Of a stretch of 64,000 nt of DNA, positions 7,824 to 17,372 are shown piece by piece. The DNA comes from Psychrobacter pygoscelis. GTDB taxonomy: Bacteria > Pseudomonadota > Gammaproteobacteria > Pseudomonadales > Moraxellaceae. Each line of letters opens with the position of its first letter. Position 1 is the stretch's first letter. A model generated the notes under the pieces. That model saw only the letters and a program-made list of their open reading frames with translations, was not told the origin of the DNA and ran no database searches. The stretch is taken from NCBI RefSeq assembly GCF_004335015.1, contig NZ_RQRU01000002.1, forward strand, positions 558,001 to 622,000. Reading direction: 5' to 3'. A program made the position numbers and the translations under genes.

Positions 7824-9011
7824 CTATGTAATAACCGCGGTTAAGCTCTCAGAGTCGATAGGCAGCAGCCCTAATAGCATATTCTCATCTAATGCCAGTT
7901 GCGCTACTGGCATCACCCCGCGGACTGCATTGCAAAAGAACATCTGGGTGATATGCGGCAAGTCCTTATCTGTCAGGTAACGCTCAATGACCGGCTTTTC
8001 TGAATCGGCAAAGCCCTCAATAATGACACTACGCATGACGCCAGCGACTCCAGAGCGGGTGATAGGTGGTGTGTACCAATGGCCTTTATGAGCATGTTGG
8101 CTATCTTTTAACCGATAAAACACATTACTCATCGTCCCCTCAACCCAGTCGCCGCCCATATCCTTAACTAGACCTTCAGTGGGTGGGTTAAGGGGCGATG
8201 CTGACTTGCAGCGCTGAAGCTCTGCACTGGCCATCACGCTATCTAAGCGATTCAAGGTTTTCAGTCCTGCCAGTAGTGATGGCAGGCAAGCAATTTTTGA
8301 GGTCAGGCAGCTGGCTTTAATAGGCATCTGCATCTGCACCTCAGTAGCATCGGGCAGGGTCAAACTGGCGGACTCTGTCATTACACTTGAAGAGACGTTA
8401 GGCGCATCAGGACTGACTTGTAGCCAATACTCACAATCGCTGCCGGTCTCTAAGTCAGTAAAGCCATAACCACGAATTGATTGCGGCACTCGCGTGACGA
8501 TTAATTTCATCACCCCCAATCCCAGCTGACGCGCGTGCTCGCTTAAGACAGCTTGCAACTGAGTCAGTAGCGCATGATCGAGCGCTAAGGATAAAGCCTG
8601 AGCGTGGGTGCGGATACGCTGAAGGTGCTTGGCTTGCCAGCAAATTTGACCTTTATCGACGCGCATCGTGGTAAAGAAGCCATCACCATAGGCGAGACCG
8701 CGATTTGATAAAGTCGGTAATTGCGATAGGCCGGTCGAGACGCTAGCCTGCCTATTAGCTGAAGGGCTAGCTAAAGGCTCAACAAAGGACTCAGTTGAGT
8801 TGCTAGTCACTGTCAGACGATAGTTCCGACTTTGCAGCTTTGCCATATCTGCCGCTGCAGACTCAGCCGCTACGCCCCCTTCATCGACCCTAAGGCTAGC
8901 TTCAGAGCTTGCACCATCAGCACTGCTAGAACCAGCATCAGCAGCAGACTGTAATAAGGCATTAGTGCTGCCAAAAAGAGTCGAGCTGGCATCGACCTTA
9001 TCGTGACACAT
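7824..9011 (-). CDS. pabC: Aminodeoxychorismate lyase
   Basis: PLP enzyme releasing pyruvate from 4-amino-4-deoxychorismate to give p-aminobenzoate for folate synthesis. The conserved region starts near residue 103 (NRGLAYGDGFFTTMR), and GLKTLNRLDSVMA contains the expected PLP lysine, K251. The 395 residues exceed the usual 270: the first 100 are Ala/Ser-rich and may be disordered, or translation may begin later (for example M56). Its stop is 19 bp from the stop of the convergent DpnA-like methylase, marking the right edge of the R-M island. Confidence 0.9.
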   Translation of the reverse strand: MCHDKVDASSTLFGSTNALLQSAADAGSSSADGASSEASLRVDEGGVAAESAAADMAKLQSRNYRLTVTSNSTESFVEPLASPSANRQASVSTGLSQLPTLSNRGLAYGDGFFTTMRVDKGQICWQAKHLQRIRTHAQALSLALDHALLTQLQAVLSEHARQLGLGVMKLIVTRVPQSIRGYGFTDLETGSDCEYWLQVSPDAPNVSSSVMTESASLTLPDATEVQMQMPIKASCLTSKIACLPSLLAGLKTLNRLDSVMASAELQRCKSASPLNPPTEGLVKDMGGDWVEGTMSNVFYRLKDSQHAHKGHWYTPPITRSGVAGVMRSVIIEGFADSEKPVIERYLTDKDLPHITQMFFCNAVRGVMPVAQLALDENMLLGLLPIDSESLTAVIT

Positions 9012-9036
9012 AAAAAGAGTCCTGTTGCTTTTTGAG

Positions 9037-9783
9037 CTATGCAGAAGGTTTCGCCAGTACCAACATACAGCTATAAAACTCGCACTTGGCCAGCTCCACT
9101 TTTTGTCCGCCTACCACTTTGTTTCTGGTGGTTTGACCGCCTAACATATCTGCGACGATGGTCGCTCCTTCATCGCCCATTATTTGCCTAGCGAACTTAT
9201 AGGCTTTTTTGGCATGGGCCGTACTGGAGGCTTTTTCACCCGCTGAGTCTGCCGGATTGGCATAATACCAGCCCAGCTCAAGATACTTTTGTGAGTCGAT
9301 GATATCTAAATAAGCGGCATCATCCGCCATAAAGCGATACTTAGTCGCAGGATTGCTGGCATAGTCCAGACTGTTCTTATCAGTGCTGACCACTTTACCA
9401 AAGGTCGCTTGAATCTTATCCAAATCATCGATATTGATAGTATCGACACTGCCATTATTCCACGCCGCAACGTTATAGCGAACTGGAGCATTTGAGGCAT
9501 TGGTTATGGACGCATTGGAAGCTGAGACAGTCCCAGCACTAGTCTTAGCATTGGCCTGTTCATCTGGTGCCGTTGAGTCACTAGCGTCAGAGGACGTACC
9601 GTCTTCTGTTTTCGCTACCTTATCGCTAGCAGCAGCTTGGTCTTGGGCATTGTTATTACATGCCGTCAATGTCACCGCACCTATCATCAGGCAAGCGCTA
9701 ACTATTGACTTTAGCAAAATTGGGCGAGACTGATGACGGCCGTTTCGACGAACAATAGCACTGTCATTGGATTCACTATTCAT
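9037..9783 (-). CDS. Putative lipoprotein of unknown function
   Basis: The N-terminus has a positively charged stretch, a hydrophobic segment and a lipobox LTAC with Cys at residue 42, so a lipid-anchored envelope protein is likely. Residues 43-95 are Asp/Ser/Ala-rich linker; the rest (about 98-248) is a compact domain I do not recognise, with two nearby cysteines at the C-terminus (KCEFYSCM). AAGGAA precedes the ATG. It sits 25 bp upstream of pabC on the same strand and may be cotranscribed with it. Confidence 0.75.
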   Translation of the reverse strand: MNSESNDSAIVRRNGRHQSRPILLKSIVSACLMIGAVTLTACNNNAQDQAAASDKVAKTEDGTSSDASDSTAPDEQANAKTSAGTVSASNASITNASNAPVRYNVAAWNNGSVDTINIDDLDKIQATFGKVVSTDKNSLDYASNPATKYRFMADDAAYLDIIDSQKYLELGWYYANPADSAGEKASSTAHAKKAYKFARQIMGDEGATIVADMLGGQTTRNKVVGGQKVELAKCEFYSCMLVLAKPSA

Positions 9784-10187
9784 GATTTTCCTTCAATTTG
9801 ATAGACAAGTGTAAGCAATTTAATCAAGGTTCTCGACTATCTTGTGGCTCTGACTTGAGACGCCGATTTAAAATAGAATATGATGCTGCTGGGTAGCTCA
9901 GCGAGCCTTGTATAGCAAAGCAGCTACCACAGTATTGACCCATGTCGTAACCAGTTAAAATAAGAGATGTTATATTTGCTATTATAATGTTGAAAATTAG
10001 CTACAGTTTACCCAGTTGCTTGGTTCTTGACCAGTGTTAAGGTTGCCATTTAGCAACGGTGCTTAGTAAATTGTGTTACCGAATCTCAATGCCGCACTTA
10101 GCGCTTAATGTAGCGACTTAATTTATTCTTTTATTCGTGTTATTTTAACTTTTTAATTATTTACTGCCGTGTTAGCGCGCAGCTGAT
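9784..10187. other. Intergenic region between lipoprotein gene and aroE
   Basis: A 404-bp divergent intergenic stretch, AT-rich toward aroE. It must hold promoters for both genes, but no element stands out enough to assign, and no ORF or hairpin is convincing. Confidence 0.5.
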
Positions 10188-11030
10188 TTGGATAAACTTG
10201 TGACCCAACATTTTATTGTCATTGGCAACCCCATTGCCCATAGTAAATCTCCAGAAATTCACCAACAGTTTGCCGCTCAGTTGGGGATCGATATTCGCTA
10301 TTCAAGGCAGCTTTGTCCTGACAATAGTGATAGCTTCACTGCGGTGGTCGAGGCCTTTTTTAATGGCGGCGGTGTCGGTGCGAACGTCACCGTACCTTTT
10401 AAGCAGCTTGCTTATCAGCTGTGCCTCAATAGAGGTAGACTGTCGTCCCATGCCGCTGTTGCCGGCGCGGTGAATACGCTGCTGCTCAAGGACGGTGAGC
10501 TATATGGGGACAATACGGACGGTCAGGGTCTGGTCAATCACTTACAAGCGCTTGACTGGCCGTTAGCGGCGGCCAAGGTCGCTCTCATCGGTGCAGGCGG
10601 TGCAGCGCGAGGGGTTATTTTACCGATTATTGAGGCGGGTGTTAATACCATCACTATCGCCAATCGAACCGTTCATAAAGCTGAGAGCCTAATCGATGCC
10701 TTACAAAGTGCCGACCCTACTCTCGCCAAAGCTGAGCTACACAGTAGTGGCATTGACGAGCTTGACGGTCACTTTGATATCATCATTAATGCTACCTCTA
10801 TCGGGCTGTCGGGCGCCACGCTACCTTTGCCAGCATCTCTAAGCTGCGACTATGCTTACGATATGATGTATGGCCGATCGCTACCATTCTTGCAGCACTT
10901 CGCGGATCTTGGTAGCGTCACCTCTGAGGGCTTTGGCATGCTGGTCGGTCAAGCAGCGTTAAGCTTTGAGCGTTGGACAAATAAAGCCGTCGATGTTGAG
11001 GCAGCCCTGCAAGCACTGCATTACGATTAG
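10188..11030 (+). CDS. aroE: Shikimate dehydrogenase (NADP+)
   Basis: Reduces 3-dehydroshikimate to shikimate in aromatic amino-acid synthesis. The substrate domain shows [13 protein letters not shown] and GANVTVPFK, followed by GAVNTL and DNTDGQG, then the NADP fold GAGGAARGV with NRT specificity residues. There is no ATG at the N-terminus: TTG at 10188 or GTG at 10200 (giving [11 protein letters not shown]) are the options, the latter matching the family start better. Its stop is 9 bp from the stop of the convergent FUSC gene. Confidence 0.95.
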   Translation: MDKLVTQHFIVIGNPIAHSKSPEIHQQFAAQLGIDIRYSRQLCPDNSDSFTAVVEAFFNGGGVGANVTVPFKQLAYQLCLNRGRLSSHAAVAGAVNTLLLKDGELYGDNTDGQGLVNHLQALDWPLAAAKVALIGAGGAARGVILPIIEAGVNTITIANRTVHKAESLIDALQSADPTLAKAELHSSGIDELDGHFDIIINATSIGLSGATLPLPASLSCDYAYDMMYGRSLPFLQHFADLGSVTSEGFGMLVGQAALSFERWTNKAVDVEAALQALHYD

Positions 11031-11039
11031 CTTGCTATT

Positions 11040-12167
11040 CTAGCGCCGCTTGTTGATCTCTAGCATCTTAGACTCTAGGACGTCCAATGGCCGCCTGATG
11101 GTTCGCGAATGCATTATCAGCCCACCTGCTAGCGCTATCAAGCAGCCCAATGCGGTATCAAAGAAGCGGGCTTGAATAAGCTCTTGATACACCCACCATC
11201 CTTGACTTAGCTCAGCTGTAGCATGATCACGACCGAACTCAGCGATAAATATCGTCAGCGGCGTGATAATGAGCACTGCTAAACCGTAGTGGCGAACAAC
11301 CATCGTCTCTATCCAAAACATCATTAGAAATATAGCCGCCGCCACCCCGATTGGCGACAGTGACAACGATAACAAAAACCAAGCGATAAAGACCCCAAAC
11401 GCTGTGCCTAATAAGCGGTGCAGCTGCTTGATCCAGATCGTACGTAGATGCATACCTTGCATAATAATAAAGCAGCTTACCGGGACCCAGTAAGGGTACG
11501 ATAACCCAAGGTATAGGGCGATGGCTAAAGCAGCGGTTACGACGCTGGTAACAATAATACTTTCTGTCCACAGTGCAGGCTCGTAACCATAGTCAGAGCT
11601 GGAGTTAATCTCAGCCTCTTGCGCAGCCGAACGACGCTTTAGTTTAATCAAGACTCGGTTATAAAGTAGTGCCATTAGCCATGCAAAGCCGCTTCCTGCC
11701 GCAATAATACCGACATTGTGGGCTATCTGCGCTAGTGGTATCGGAATGAATAAAGCAATGGCCGCCGCCATCATCATGAACATGCCTGCTGGCGGCGGCA
11801 GTCGCCAGTAGCGTCCTGATATGACTAGCGTAAAAGTAATCATAGCGAAGATTGGCAACCTTAAGACAGGCACATTTTGAGCCAGCAGCCCCAAGCCAAA
11901 ACAGACGCTCATCGCAATGGCGCAATAAAATAAGATAAGCTGCCGATAGCGCAAGCTGCCTGTATTGGGTAAATTAAGGATAACCATCGCGCCAAGCGAA
12001 GCCTGAAGCCCTACTGCCAACTGATCGTAGAAAGCACCAAAAAATATTGGCGCACTTATGGTAATCGCTGCCAGTAAAGGAAGATACCACGGCCTAGTGC
12101 TGGATTTGACAGTGAATAATAACGATATTTCATTAATAAGAAGCTGTTTGACTGAGGGTCGTGACAT
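11040..12167 (-). CDS. FUSC-family inner-membrane transporter
   Basis: Membrane protein of 375 residues with two blocks of hydrophobic helices (about 30-170 and 205-355) separated by a charged loop near 172-200, typical of the FUSC/aromatic-acid exporter family (AaeB/YccS-like). QLHRLLGTAFGVFIAWFLL is the recognisable FUSC signature. It is shorter than AaeB because it lacks the large cytoplasmic domain. Substrate cannot be deduced. Confidence 0.8.
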   Translation of the reverse strand: MSRPSVKQLLINEISLLFTVKSSTRPWYLPLLAAITISAPIFFGAFYDQLAVGLQASLGAMVILNLPNTGSLRYRQLILFYCAIAMSVCFGLGLLAQNVPVLRLPIFAMITFTLVISGRYWRLPPPAGMFMMMAAAIALFIPIPLAQIAHNVGIIAAGSGFAWLMALLYNRVLIKLKRRSAAQEAEINSSSDYGYEPALWTESIIVTSVVTAALAIALYLGLSYPYWVPVSCFIIMQGMHLRTIWIKQLHRLLGTAFGVFIAWFLLSLSLSPIGVAAAIFLMMFWIETMVVRHYGLAVLIITPLTIFIAEFGRDHATAELSQGWWVYQELIQARFFDTALGCLIALAGGLIMHSRTIRRPLDVLESKMLEINKRR

Positions 12168-12925
12168 AAAATGACTTTGTTGCAGTGGTGGTGTTTTGAC
12201 CGTATTACTTCAATGATATCATTTTAGAGATACGGCTTTGGCAGCTTTGTTGTGTTGACATATTCTCAATGTACGGGGGGTTAGCCACACATTTCAGCTC
12301 CTTGTTTCAGCCATTTATCTCAGCAGTTTACCTATTGCTGTCTGTCATTTTAAAGGCAGTCACTACAGGCAGCCTAGGCAATCAGCTTTACCCATTTTAC
12401 CTCACGCTCTATTGTAAGCTAGATGTACTGACTCCATAACGTCGTCTTCAGCAACGACGTTTGACGCTCTCTTATTCATATAAAATAATGTTTCTATTCA
12501 GACTATTATTTATGAATAATATTTATACATAATGGGCAAAAAGCATAATACCCTTTATACTATTTTTATGATTTTGCTAAATGATTATTATCATCTGTAT
12601 TTGCATATTGGGTTACCGATATAGACACACTGATGAATCATTAACAACGATGATAATGCAACTGTCATCTCTGCTTAGTAAGCTCTAGTTTGATTCTTTG
12701 AGTTATGACGACTCTCTAATACCTTTTATTCAATATTTTGCCGTACCATGCGCGCACAACGCTAAGCTATAGAGGTGCGCATAATGGAAAATGTACTTTT
12801 GCCCGTTTTACCCCATATTCTAGCCCACTGTTTTACTCAACTATTTAATTTAGCTGATTTGTCCAACCGTTCCACTTAACTGATTTATTCAACCGATTCA
12901 TTAAATTTAGACAAGAGAGCCAACT
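12168..12925. other. 758-bp divergent intergenic region
   Basis: No credible ORF. It contains a perfect 8-bp stem (AACGTCGT/ACGACGTT, 12438-12461) without a T-run, and an AT-rich palindromic patch at about 12580-12596 (ATGATTATTATCAT) only weakly like a Fur box. Promoters for the FUSC gene (left) and acyl-CoA dehydrogenase (right) should lie here. The length is unusual for two ordinary genes. Confidence 0.45.
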
Positions 12926-14746
12926 ATGTTAAGTTACAAAGCCCCTTTACGCGATATGAAGTTTTTGCTTAATGATGTGTTTGACTACCAGACACATTAT
13001 AAAAGTCTAGATAACGGCGCCAATGCTGATCCAGAAACGATTGATATGATTCTACAAGGGTTTGCAGACTTTGCTGAAAACGTCTTAGCGCCTATTTATC
13101 AAGATGCTGACGCTGAAGGCTGTCACTTTGAAGATGGTAAAGTCACCACCCCTAAAGGCTTCAAGGAGGCTTACGATCAGTTTGTAGAGGGCGGCTGGCA
13201 AGGTATCTCATACCCTGAAGAGTACGGCGGCATGAACTTGCCTATGTCTATCAACCTCGTTAAATCGGAGATGATGGGTACGGCCAACTGGCCTTGGGCG
13301 ATGTATCCTGGTCTGACCACAGGATGTATCAATACCCTACTACAGTATGGTACTGACGAACAAAAAGCGCTGTACCTACCTAAGCTGGTTGAAGGGACTT
13401 GGTCTGGTACTATGTGTCTGACTGAGCCGCAGTGTGGTACTGACTTAGGTCAAGTGAAGACCAAAGCCCTTCCGCAAGATGACGGTACTTATAAGCTGAA
13501 TGGTACCAAGATCTTCATCTCAAGTGGCGAGCACGACCTAACAGATAATATTATCCATATCGTCTTGGCCCGACTTCCCGATGCTCCTGAAGGTACTCGC
13601 GGTATTTCATTATTTATCGTACCAAAATTCATTCCCAACACTGAGGGTGAAGTCGGCGAGCGTAATGGCGTTAGCTGCGGCTCTATTGAGCACAAAATGG
13701 GTATCAGCTCGTCTGCCACTTGTGTACTAAACTTTGATGGTGCGACTGGCTACATGATTGGGGAGCCGAATAAAGGCCTCAAAGCCATGTTCACCTTCAT
13801 GAATACCGCTCGTATTGGTACTGGTATTGAAGGTCTTGCCCATACTGAGCTGGCTTTCCAAAATGCTTTACCGTACGCTAAAGAGCGCCGCTCTATGCGC
13901 ACCCTATCTGGCACTAAAGAACCAGAAAAAGTCGCTGATGCTATTATCCATCACGCCGATGTGCGCCGTATGCTACTCACTATGAAAGCCTTTGCCGAAG
14001 GCGGCCGCTCGATGATTTACCATGCTGCCCGCTACGCAGATAAAATGGCTCAAGGCATCACTCATGGCGATGAGGCAGAGTTTGAGAAGTGGGATGACAA
14101 GCTAGGCTTTTACACGCCAATTCTCAAAGGCTTCTTAACTGAGCTGGGTATCGAAGCGGCTAAGCATGGTCAGCAGATCTATGGTGGTCACGGCTATATC
14201 AAAGAATGGGGGATGGAGCTGATCGCTCGTGATGCTCGAATCGCCACCTTATACGAAGGTACTACTGGCGTTCAAGCCCTTGACCTTCTTGGTCGTAAAG
14301 TGATCCTACAGTCTAAAGGTAAGATTATCCGTGACTATACCTCTAGTATCATGAAATGGTGTGGTGAGTTCGCGCTGGATAGAAACATGCGTAGCTTTGT
14401 CTGGGCTTTGACCAAGCTTTGTGCAGAGTGGAATACCTTAACCGTACGCCTGATGCTAATGGCACGTAAAGACCGTGAGATCATCTCAGCAGCGTCTGAT
14501 GACTTCTTAATGTATTCAGGCTATGTGATGATGGGCTATCACTGGGCGCGCATGGCAGCGGTGGCGTATGATAAGCTTGAAAATGGCGGCACTGAAGCGC
14601 CAGAGTTCTATAAAGCTAAAATTCAAACAGCAGAGTTCTATTTTGACAAGATCCTACCGCGTACGTCTGGACTTGCTGAGAGCATGATGGCGCCAAGCGA
14701 ATCTATGACCTCGATGGACATTGATAGCTTTGCCTTCTTAGATTAA
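12926..14746 (+). CDS. Acyl-CoA dehydrogenase (DmdC-like large subfamily)
   Basis: FAD-dependent alpha,beta-dehydrogenation of an acyl-CoA. The 606-residue length and the N-terminal MLSYKAPLRDMKFLLNDV match the large subfamily with an extra C-terminal domain (DmdC/AcdB type) rather than the 380-residue enzymes. CLTEPQCGTDLG and YGGHGYIKEWGMELIARD are standard motifs; YEGTTGVQA carries the expected catalytic Glu. AGAGAG precedes the ATG. It is monocistronic with a terminator at 14824. Chain length or substrate specificity is not assignable. Confidence 0.93.
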   Translation: MLSYKAPLRDMKFLLNDVFDYQTHYKSLDNGANADPETIDMILQGFADFAENVLAPIYQDADAEGCHFEDGKVTTPKGFKEAYDQFVEGGWQGISYPEEYGGMNLPMSINLVKSEMMGTANWPWAMYPGLTTGCINTLLQYGTDEQKALYLPKLVEGTWSGTMCLTEPQCGTDLGQVKTKALPQDDGTYKLNGTKIFISSGEHDLTDNIIHIVLARLPDAPEGTRGISLFIVPKFIPNTEGEVGERNGVSCGSIEHKMGISSSATCVLNFDGATGYMIGEPNKGLKAMFTFMNTARIGTGIEGLAHTELAFQNALPYAKERRSMRTLSGTKEPEKVADAIIHHADVRRMLLTMKAFAEGGRSMIYHAARYADKMAQGITHGDEAEFEKWDDKLGFYTPILKGFLTELGIEAAKHGQQIYGGHGYIKEWGMELIARDARIATLYEGTTGVQALDLLGRKVILQSKGKIIRDYTSSIMKWCGEFALDRNMRSFVWALTKLCAEWNTLTVRLMLMARKDREIISAASDDFLMYSGYVMMGYHWARMAAVAYDKLENGGTEAPEFYKAKIQTAEFYFDKILPRTSGLAESMMAPSESMTSMDIDSFAFLD

Positions 14747-14823
14747 GCAAACCTTGTAGCCGTGTTGTGATATTGCTACAAAGCCAGATCATGACTCTTG
14801 TCATTGAATAGTGATTTAAATAA

Positions 14824-14852
14824 GCGTACCCAAACTGGGTGCGCTTTTTTTG
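14824..14852 (+). terminator. Rho-independent terminator after acyl-CoA dehydrogenase gene
   Basis: Stem GCGTACCCA/TGGGTGCGC with a 3-nt loop (AAC), followed by a seven-T run. Confidence 0.9.
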
Positions 14853-15043
14853 TTATTGCCTTTCGTCAAAAATCACAGTTTAATGAGGGAATGACGGTTA
14901 AAATATAGCTTAGATAGTGCAGGTTAATTAAATCTAGCACCTAGCAGGCAGCTGATAATTAAGAATGGCAGCCGATTATCAGCCAATTATTAGTAGGTGG
15001 TCGCCAACAACAGGCCTTTTCTCATACCTAACAAGGAGTGATC

Positions 15044-15592
15044 ATGCGAGCTGCATATATACTCACCGCTGCGTTAATGACAGCCACTGCTCTAAGCGGC
15101 TGCAAACCACCCATCGATGATCCCAATGTGATGTATTCTGACGATCACCAAGACCCGATCAAGCGTCTTGAGACCGACGTCGATATTGACAAGCAAAGCC
15201 TGCCCTACCAGCAGACCTTCTACGTGCCCATATATTCAAATATCTATGTGGACGAGGACAATCCTAAAGTCCTTTTGTCAGCGACTTTAAGTATCCGCAA
15301 CACCAGCTTGGAACACAGCCTATATGTCACAAAGATTGATTATTACAATACTGGCGGTGATTTTGTGCGATCTTATTTGAGCAAATCTATAGAGCTGCCT
15401 CCCATGGGAACGCTGAACTATATCGTCGAAAAGCTTGATGATACGGGCGGTGACGGGGCCAATTTCGTGGTCAATATTGAAGGGGAAAGCACTAAAACAA
15501 AACCTGTCATAGAAGCAATAATGATCGGCAACTATAGCAACAAAGGTTTTGCTTTTGAGACAGAAGCAGTACCTATCTCAAATACGGATTAA
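15044..15592 (+). CDS. DUF3124-family lipoprotein
   Basis: The ATG at 15044 is preceded by AAGGAG at 5-nt spacing. The signal sequence ends in LSGC (Cys near residue 20), indicating a lipoprotein. The body shows the DUF3124 pattern: FYVPIYSNIY, LSIRNTS, DYYNTGGDFVRSYL, then DDTGGDGANFVVNIEG and IEAIMIGNYSNKGFAF. No function is established for this family. It is followed 82 bp later by another secreted protein on the same strand. Confidence 0.8.
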   Translation: MRAAYILTAALMTATALSGCKPPIDDPNVMYSDDHQDPIKRLETDVDIDKQSLPYQQTFYVPIYSNIYVDEDNPKVLLSATLSIRNTSLEHSLYVTKIDYYNTGGDFVRSYLSKSIELPPMGTLNYIVEKLDDTGGDGANFVVNIEGESTKTKPVIEAIMIGNYSNKGFAFETEAVPISNTD

Positions 15593-15674
15593 TGGTCATC
15601 TCGCTAGCCTACGCTAACCGAATCAAGACTTAAGCTCCAAACAATACCTGATATGACCAAAAGGATATATCGCT

Positions 15675-16121
15675 GTGATAACCCAAAAGCCCTTAGTCTT
15701 ATTGGCGCTAATGCTCCTAACTTTGCAGAGTAGTTTGGCCAATCTCAGTGACAACGAAGCAAATGCAAAGGCCATTCAATTTAAAAAAGGCCAGATCACT
15801 ACCAGTGTTGAGGGTGTCATCTCGGCAAAGCAGACTGATAATTGGTATCAATTTAATGCCAATGAAGGCCAATATGCCGTAATAAATATTAGTAATAAAT
15901 CAAGGATTAATGAAGTCGCTAACGTCGGTATCCTAAAATTTCCTTCTGGGGCGCAAGAGGGCACGAAAGGCGGCATTATCTATCAAGGCTGTCTGCCGGA
16001 ATCAGGCAAATATCAGCTACGCATCGCGCGCAATCTAATGGCGACCCATGGCGGCAAGGCCGGCTACCGCGCTGAGATTATTATTCTGCCTCGCTATGCC
16101 AGTCGTGAGCTGTGTGACTAG
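15675..16121 (+). CDS. Small secreted protein of unknown function
   Basis: 148 residues from a GTG start with AAGGAT upstream. The first 22 residues form a signal peptide (hydrophobic LLALMLLTL, cleavage near SLA-N). The mature part looks like a beta-rich domain (ISAKQTDNWYQFNANEGQYAVINI, then SGKYQLRIARN), reminiscent of bacterial pre-peptidase-type beta-sandwiches, and has two cysteines (GCLP and the penultimate residue) that could pair in the periplasm. No family is claimed. Confidence 0.65.
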   Translation: MITQKPLVLLALMLLTLQSSLANLSDNEANAKAIQFKKGQITTSVEGVISAKQTDNWYQFNANEGQYAVINISNKSRINEVANVGILKFPSGAQEGTKGGIIYQGCLPESGKYQLRIARNLMATHGGKAGYRAEIIILPRYASRELCD

Positions 16122-16193
16122 AACGTGCATCATTAGATCCATCTTGAGCACAACATGAGCGACATGCCCGATATGACTAACAGGAGTAGCGGC

Positions 16194-16571
16194 TTAAGCT
16201 GTGCCAAGCAGCCGTTTGTGATAACTCGGACTTAACTCCACGACCTCGGCGCAGAGCTGCACACTGACGCGACTAGAGATATTAGCCGCCAGCTCATTAT
16301 TTAAGGTGTCAAGTAAGTTGGCCGCCAATTCATGCTTGATAGTCTCACTGCGTCCCGGCATAAGCGTGAGCTGGACAAAGACAAAGCCGTGTGCCTGCTC
16401 ATCATCATCGACTCCGAGCAAAAATGTCTCTATATCCACAATCCGCGCTTTGATATCCTCTGGCTGCTCAAAATGACCGGACTGCCAGAGACTATTGTTC
16501 AACGATTTTAATAAGCGCTGGGGATGTTTGATAGTGACATTGCGACTTGCTTGCACAATAACGTGGGGCAT
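16194..16571 (-). CDS. 5-carboxymethyl-2-hydroxymuconate isomerase-like protein
   Basis: Tautomerase-superfamily protein resembling HpaF, which isomerises 5-carboxymethyl-2-hydroxymuconate in homoprotocatechuate breakdown. The ATG at 16571 is preferred over the GTG at 16574 because it places Pro directly after Met, and an N-terminal Pro is the catalytic base of this superfamily. Conserved features are KARIVDIETFLLG, FVFVQLTLMPGR and the helix with IKHELAANLLDTLN. No other hpa genes are nearby, so the physiological substrate is uncertain. Confidence 0.8.
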   Translation of the reverse strand: MPHVIVQASRNVTIKHPQRLLKSLNNSLWQSGHFEQPEDIKARIVDIETFLLGVDDDEQAHGFVFVQLTLMPGRSETIKHELAANLLDTLNNELAANISSRVSVQLCAEVVELSPSYHKRLLGTA

Positions 16572-16686
16572 CACCTAATCCTTATCTAAAACTGGCTCAG
16601 CTGACTAACTTATTAACTTTCATTGCTATGTGCTGCCATCTACTGTTTTTTGACCCCTGCATCTCAAAGCTTTTTTATAATCGCTC

Positions 16687-17160
16687 TTAGTCAGTGTCCA
16701 TAATATCAGCAAATTTAGCAGCTAGTGCCGTCGCCAACTGCTCAGCTGGCAGCTCAATCTCTAGCCCTCGTTTACCAGCGCTGACATATATCGTACTGTG
16801 CGCTTTAGCTGTCTCATCAATCACTGTCACTAAGCGTTTTTTCTGACCTAATGGACTGACCCCGCCCAGCACATATCCTGTACTACGCTCGACTAACTTG
16901 GGATCGGCCATTTGTACTTTTTTACTGCCAATGGCCTTGGCCGTTTTTTTGAGATTAAGCTTGCCACAGACCGGTACGACGGCGACGGCCAACTTGCCAT
17001 TATCATCACTCACTACTAAAGTCTTAAATACTTGTTGCGGTTTAACACCTAGCTTATCAGCGGCCTCTTCACCATATGACTGCGCGTTAGGATCGTGCTC
17101 GTACTCGTGAATTTGATAAGTCAATTTTAGCTTTTTTGCTAAGTTTACAGCTGGGGTCAT
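16687..17160 (-). CDS. ybaK: Cys-tRNA(Pro)/Cys-tRNA(Cys) deacylase YbaK
   Basis: Trans-editing enzyme that hydrolyses mischarged Cys-tRNA(Pro). Typical YbaK/EbsC sequence: [40 protein letters not shown] and [11 protein letters not shown]. Length 157 is normal. It stands alone on the minus strand, divergent from plsB. Confidence 0.95.
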   Translation of the reverse strand: MTPAVNLAKKLKLTYQIHEYEHDPNAQSYGEEAADKLGVKPQQVFKTLVVSDDNGKLAVAVVPVCGKLNLKKTAKAIGSKKVQMADPKLVERSTGYVLGGVSPLGQKKRLVTVIDETAKAHSTIYVSAGKRGLEIELPAEQLATALAAKFADIMDTD

Positions 17161-17372
17161 ATCCGCCTCTTTATGGTTATATTTCTATTATAAAAATTCA
17201 CTTTACAGTGCTTACGACAGTGATTTAAATTAAGACAACTCGCCTTAATTATCCCGATTAACACCAAGCTTTCTCTTGATTTGAGCGAACAGTCGTAACA
17301 CTTTAGCGTATCGCTTTGGGCCAATTTATGGCATCATAGGCGCATTATTTTAACCGAATTTGACAGCTTCTT

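Noticed and set aside
12578..12600. Possible Fur box (ATGATTATTATCAT)
   Set aside because: Only about 11 of 14 core positions fit the 7-1-7 model, in an AT-rich region, and no iron gene is adjacent.
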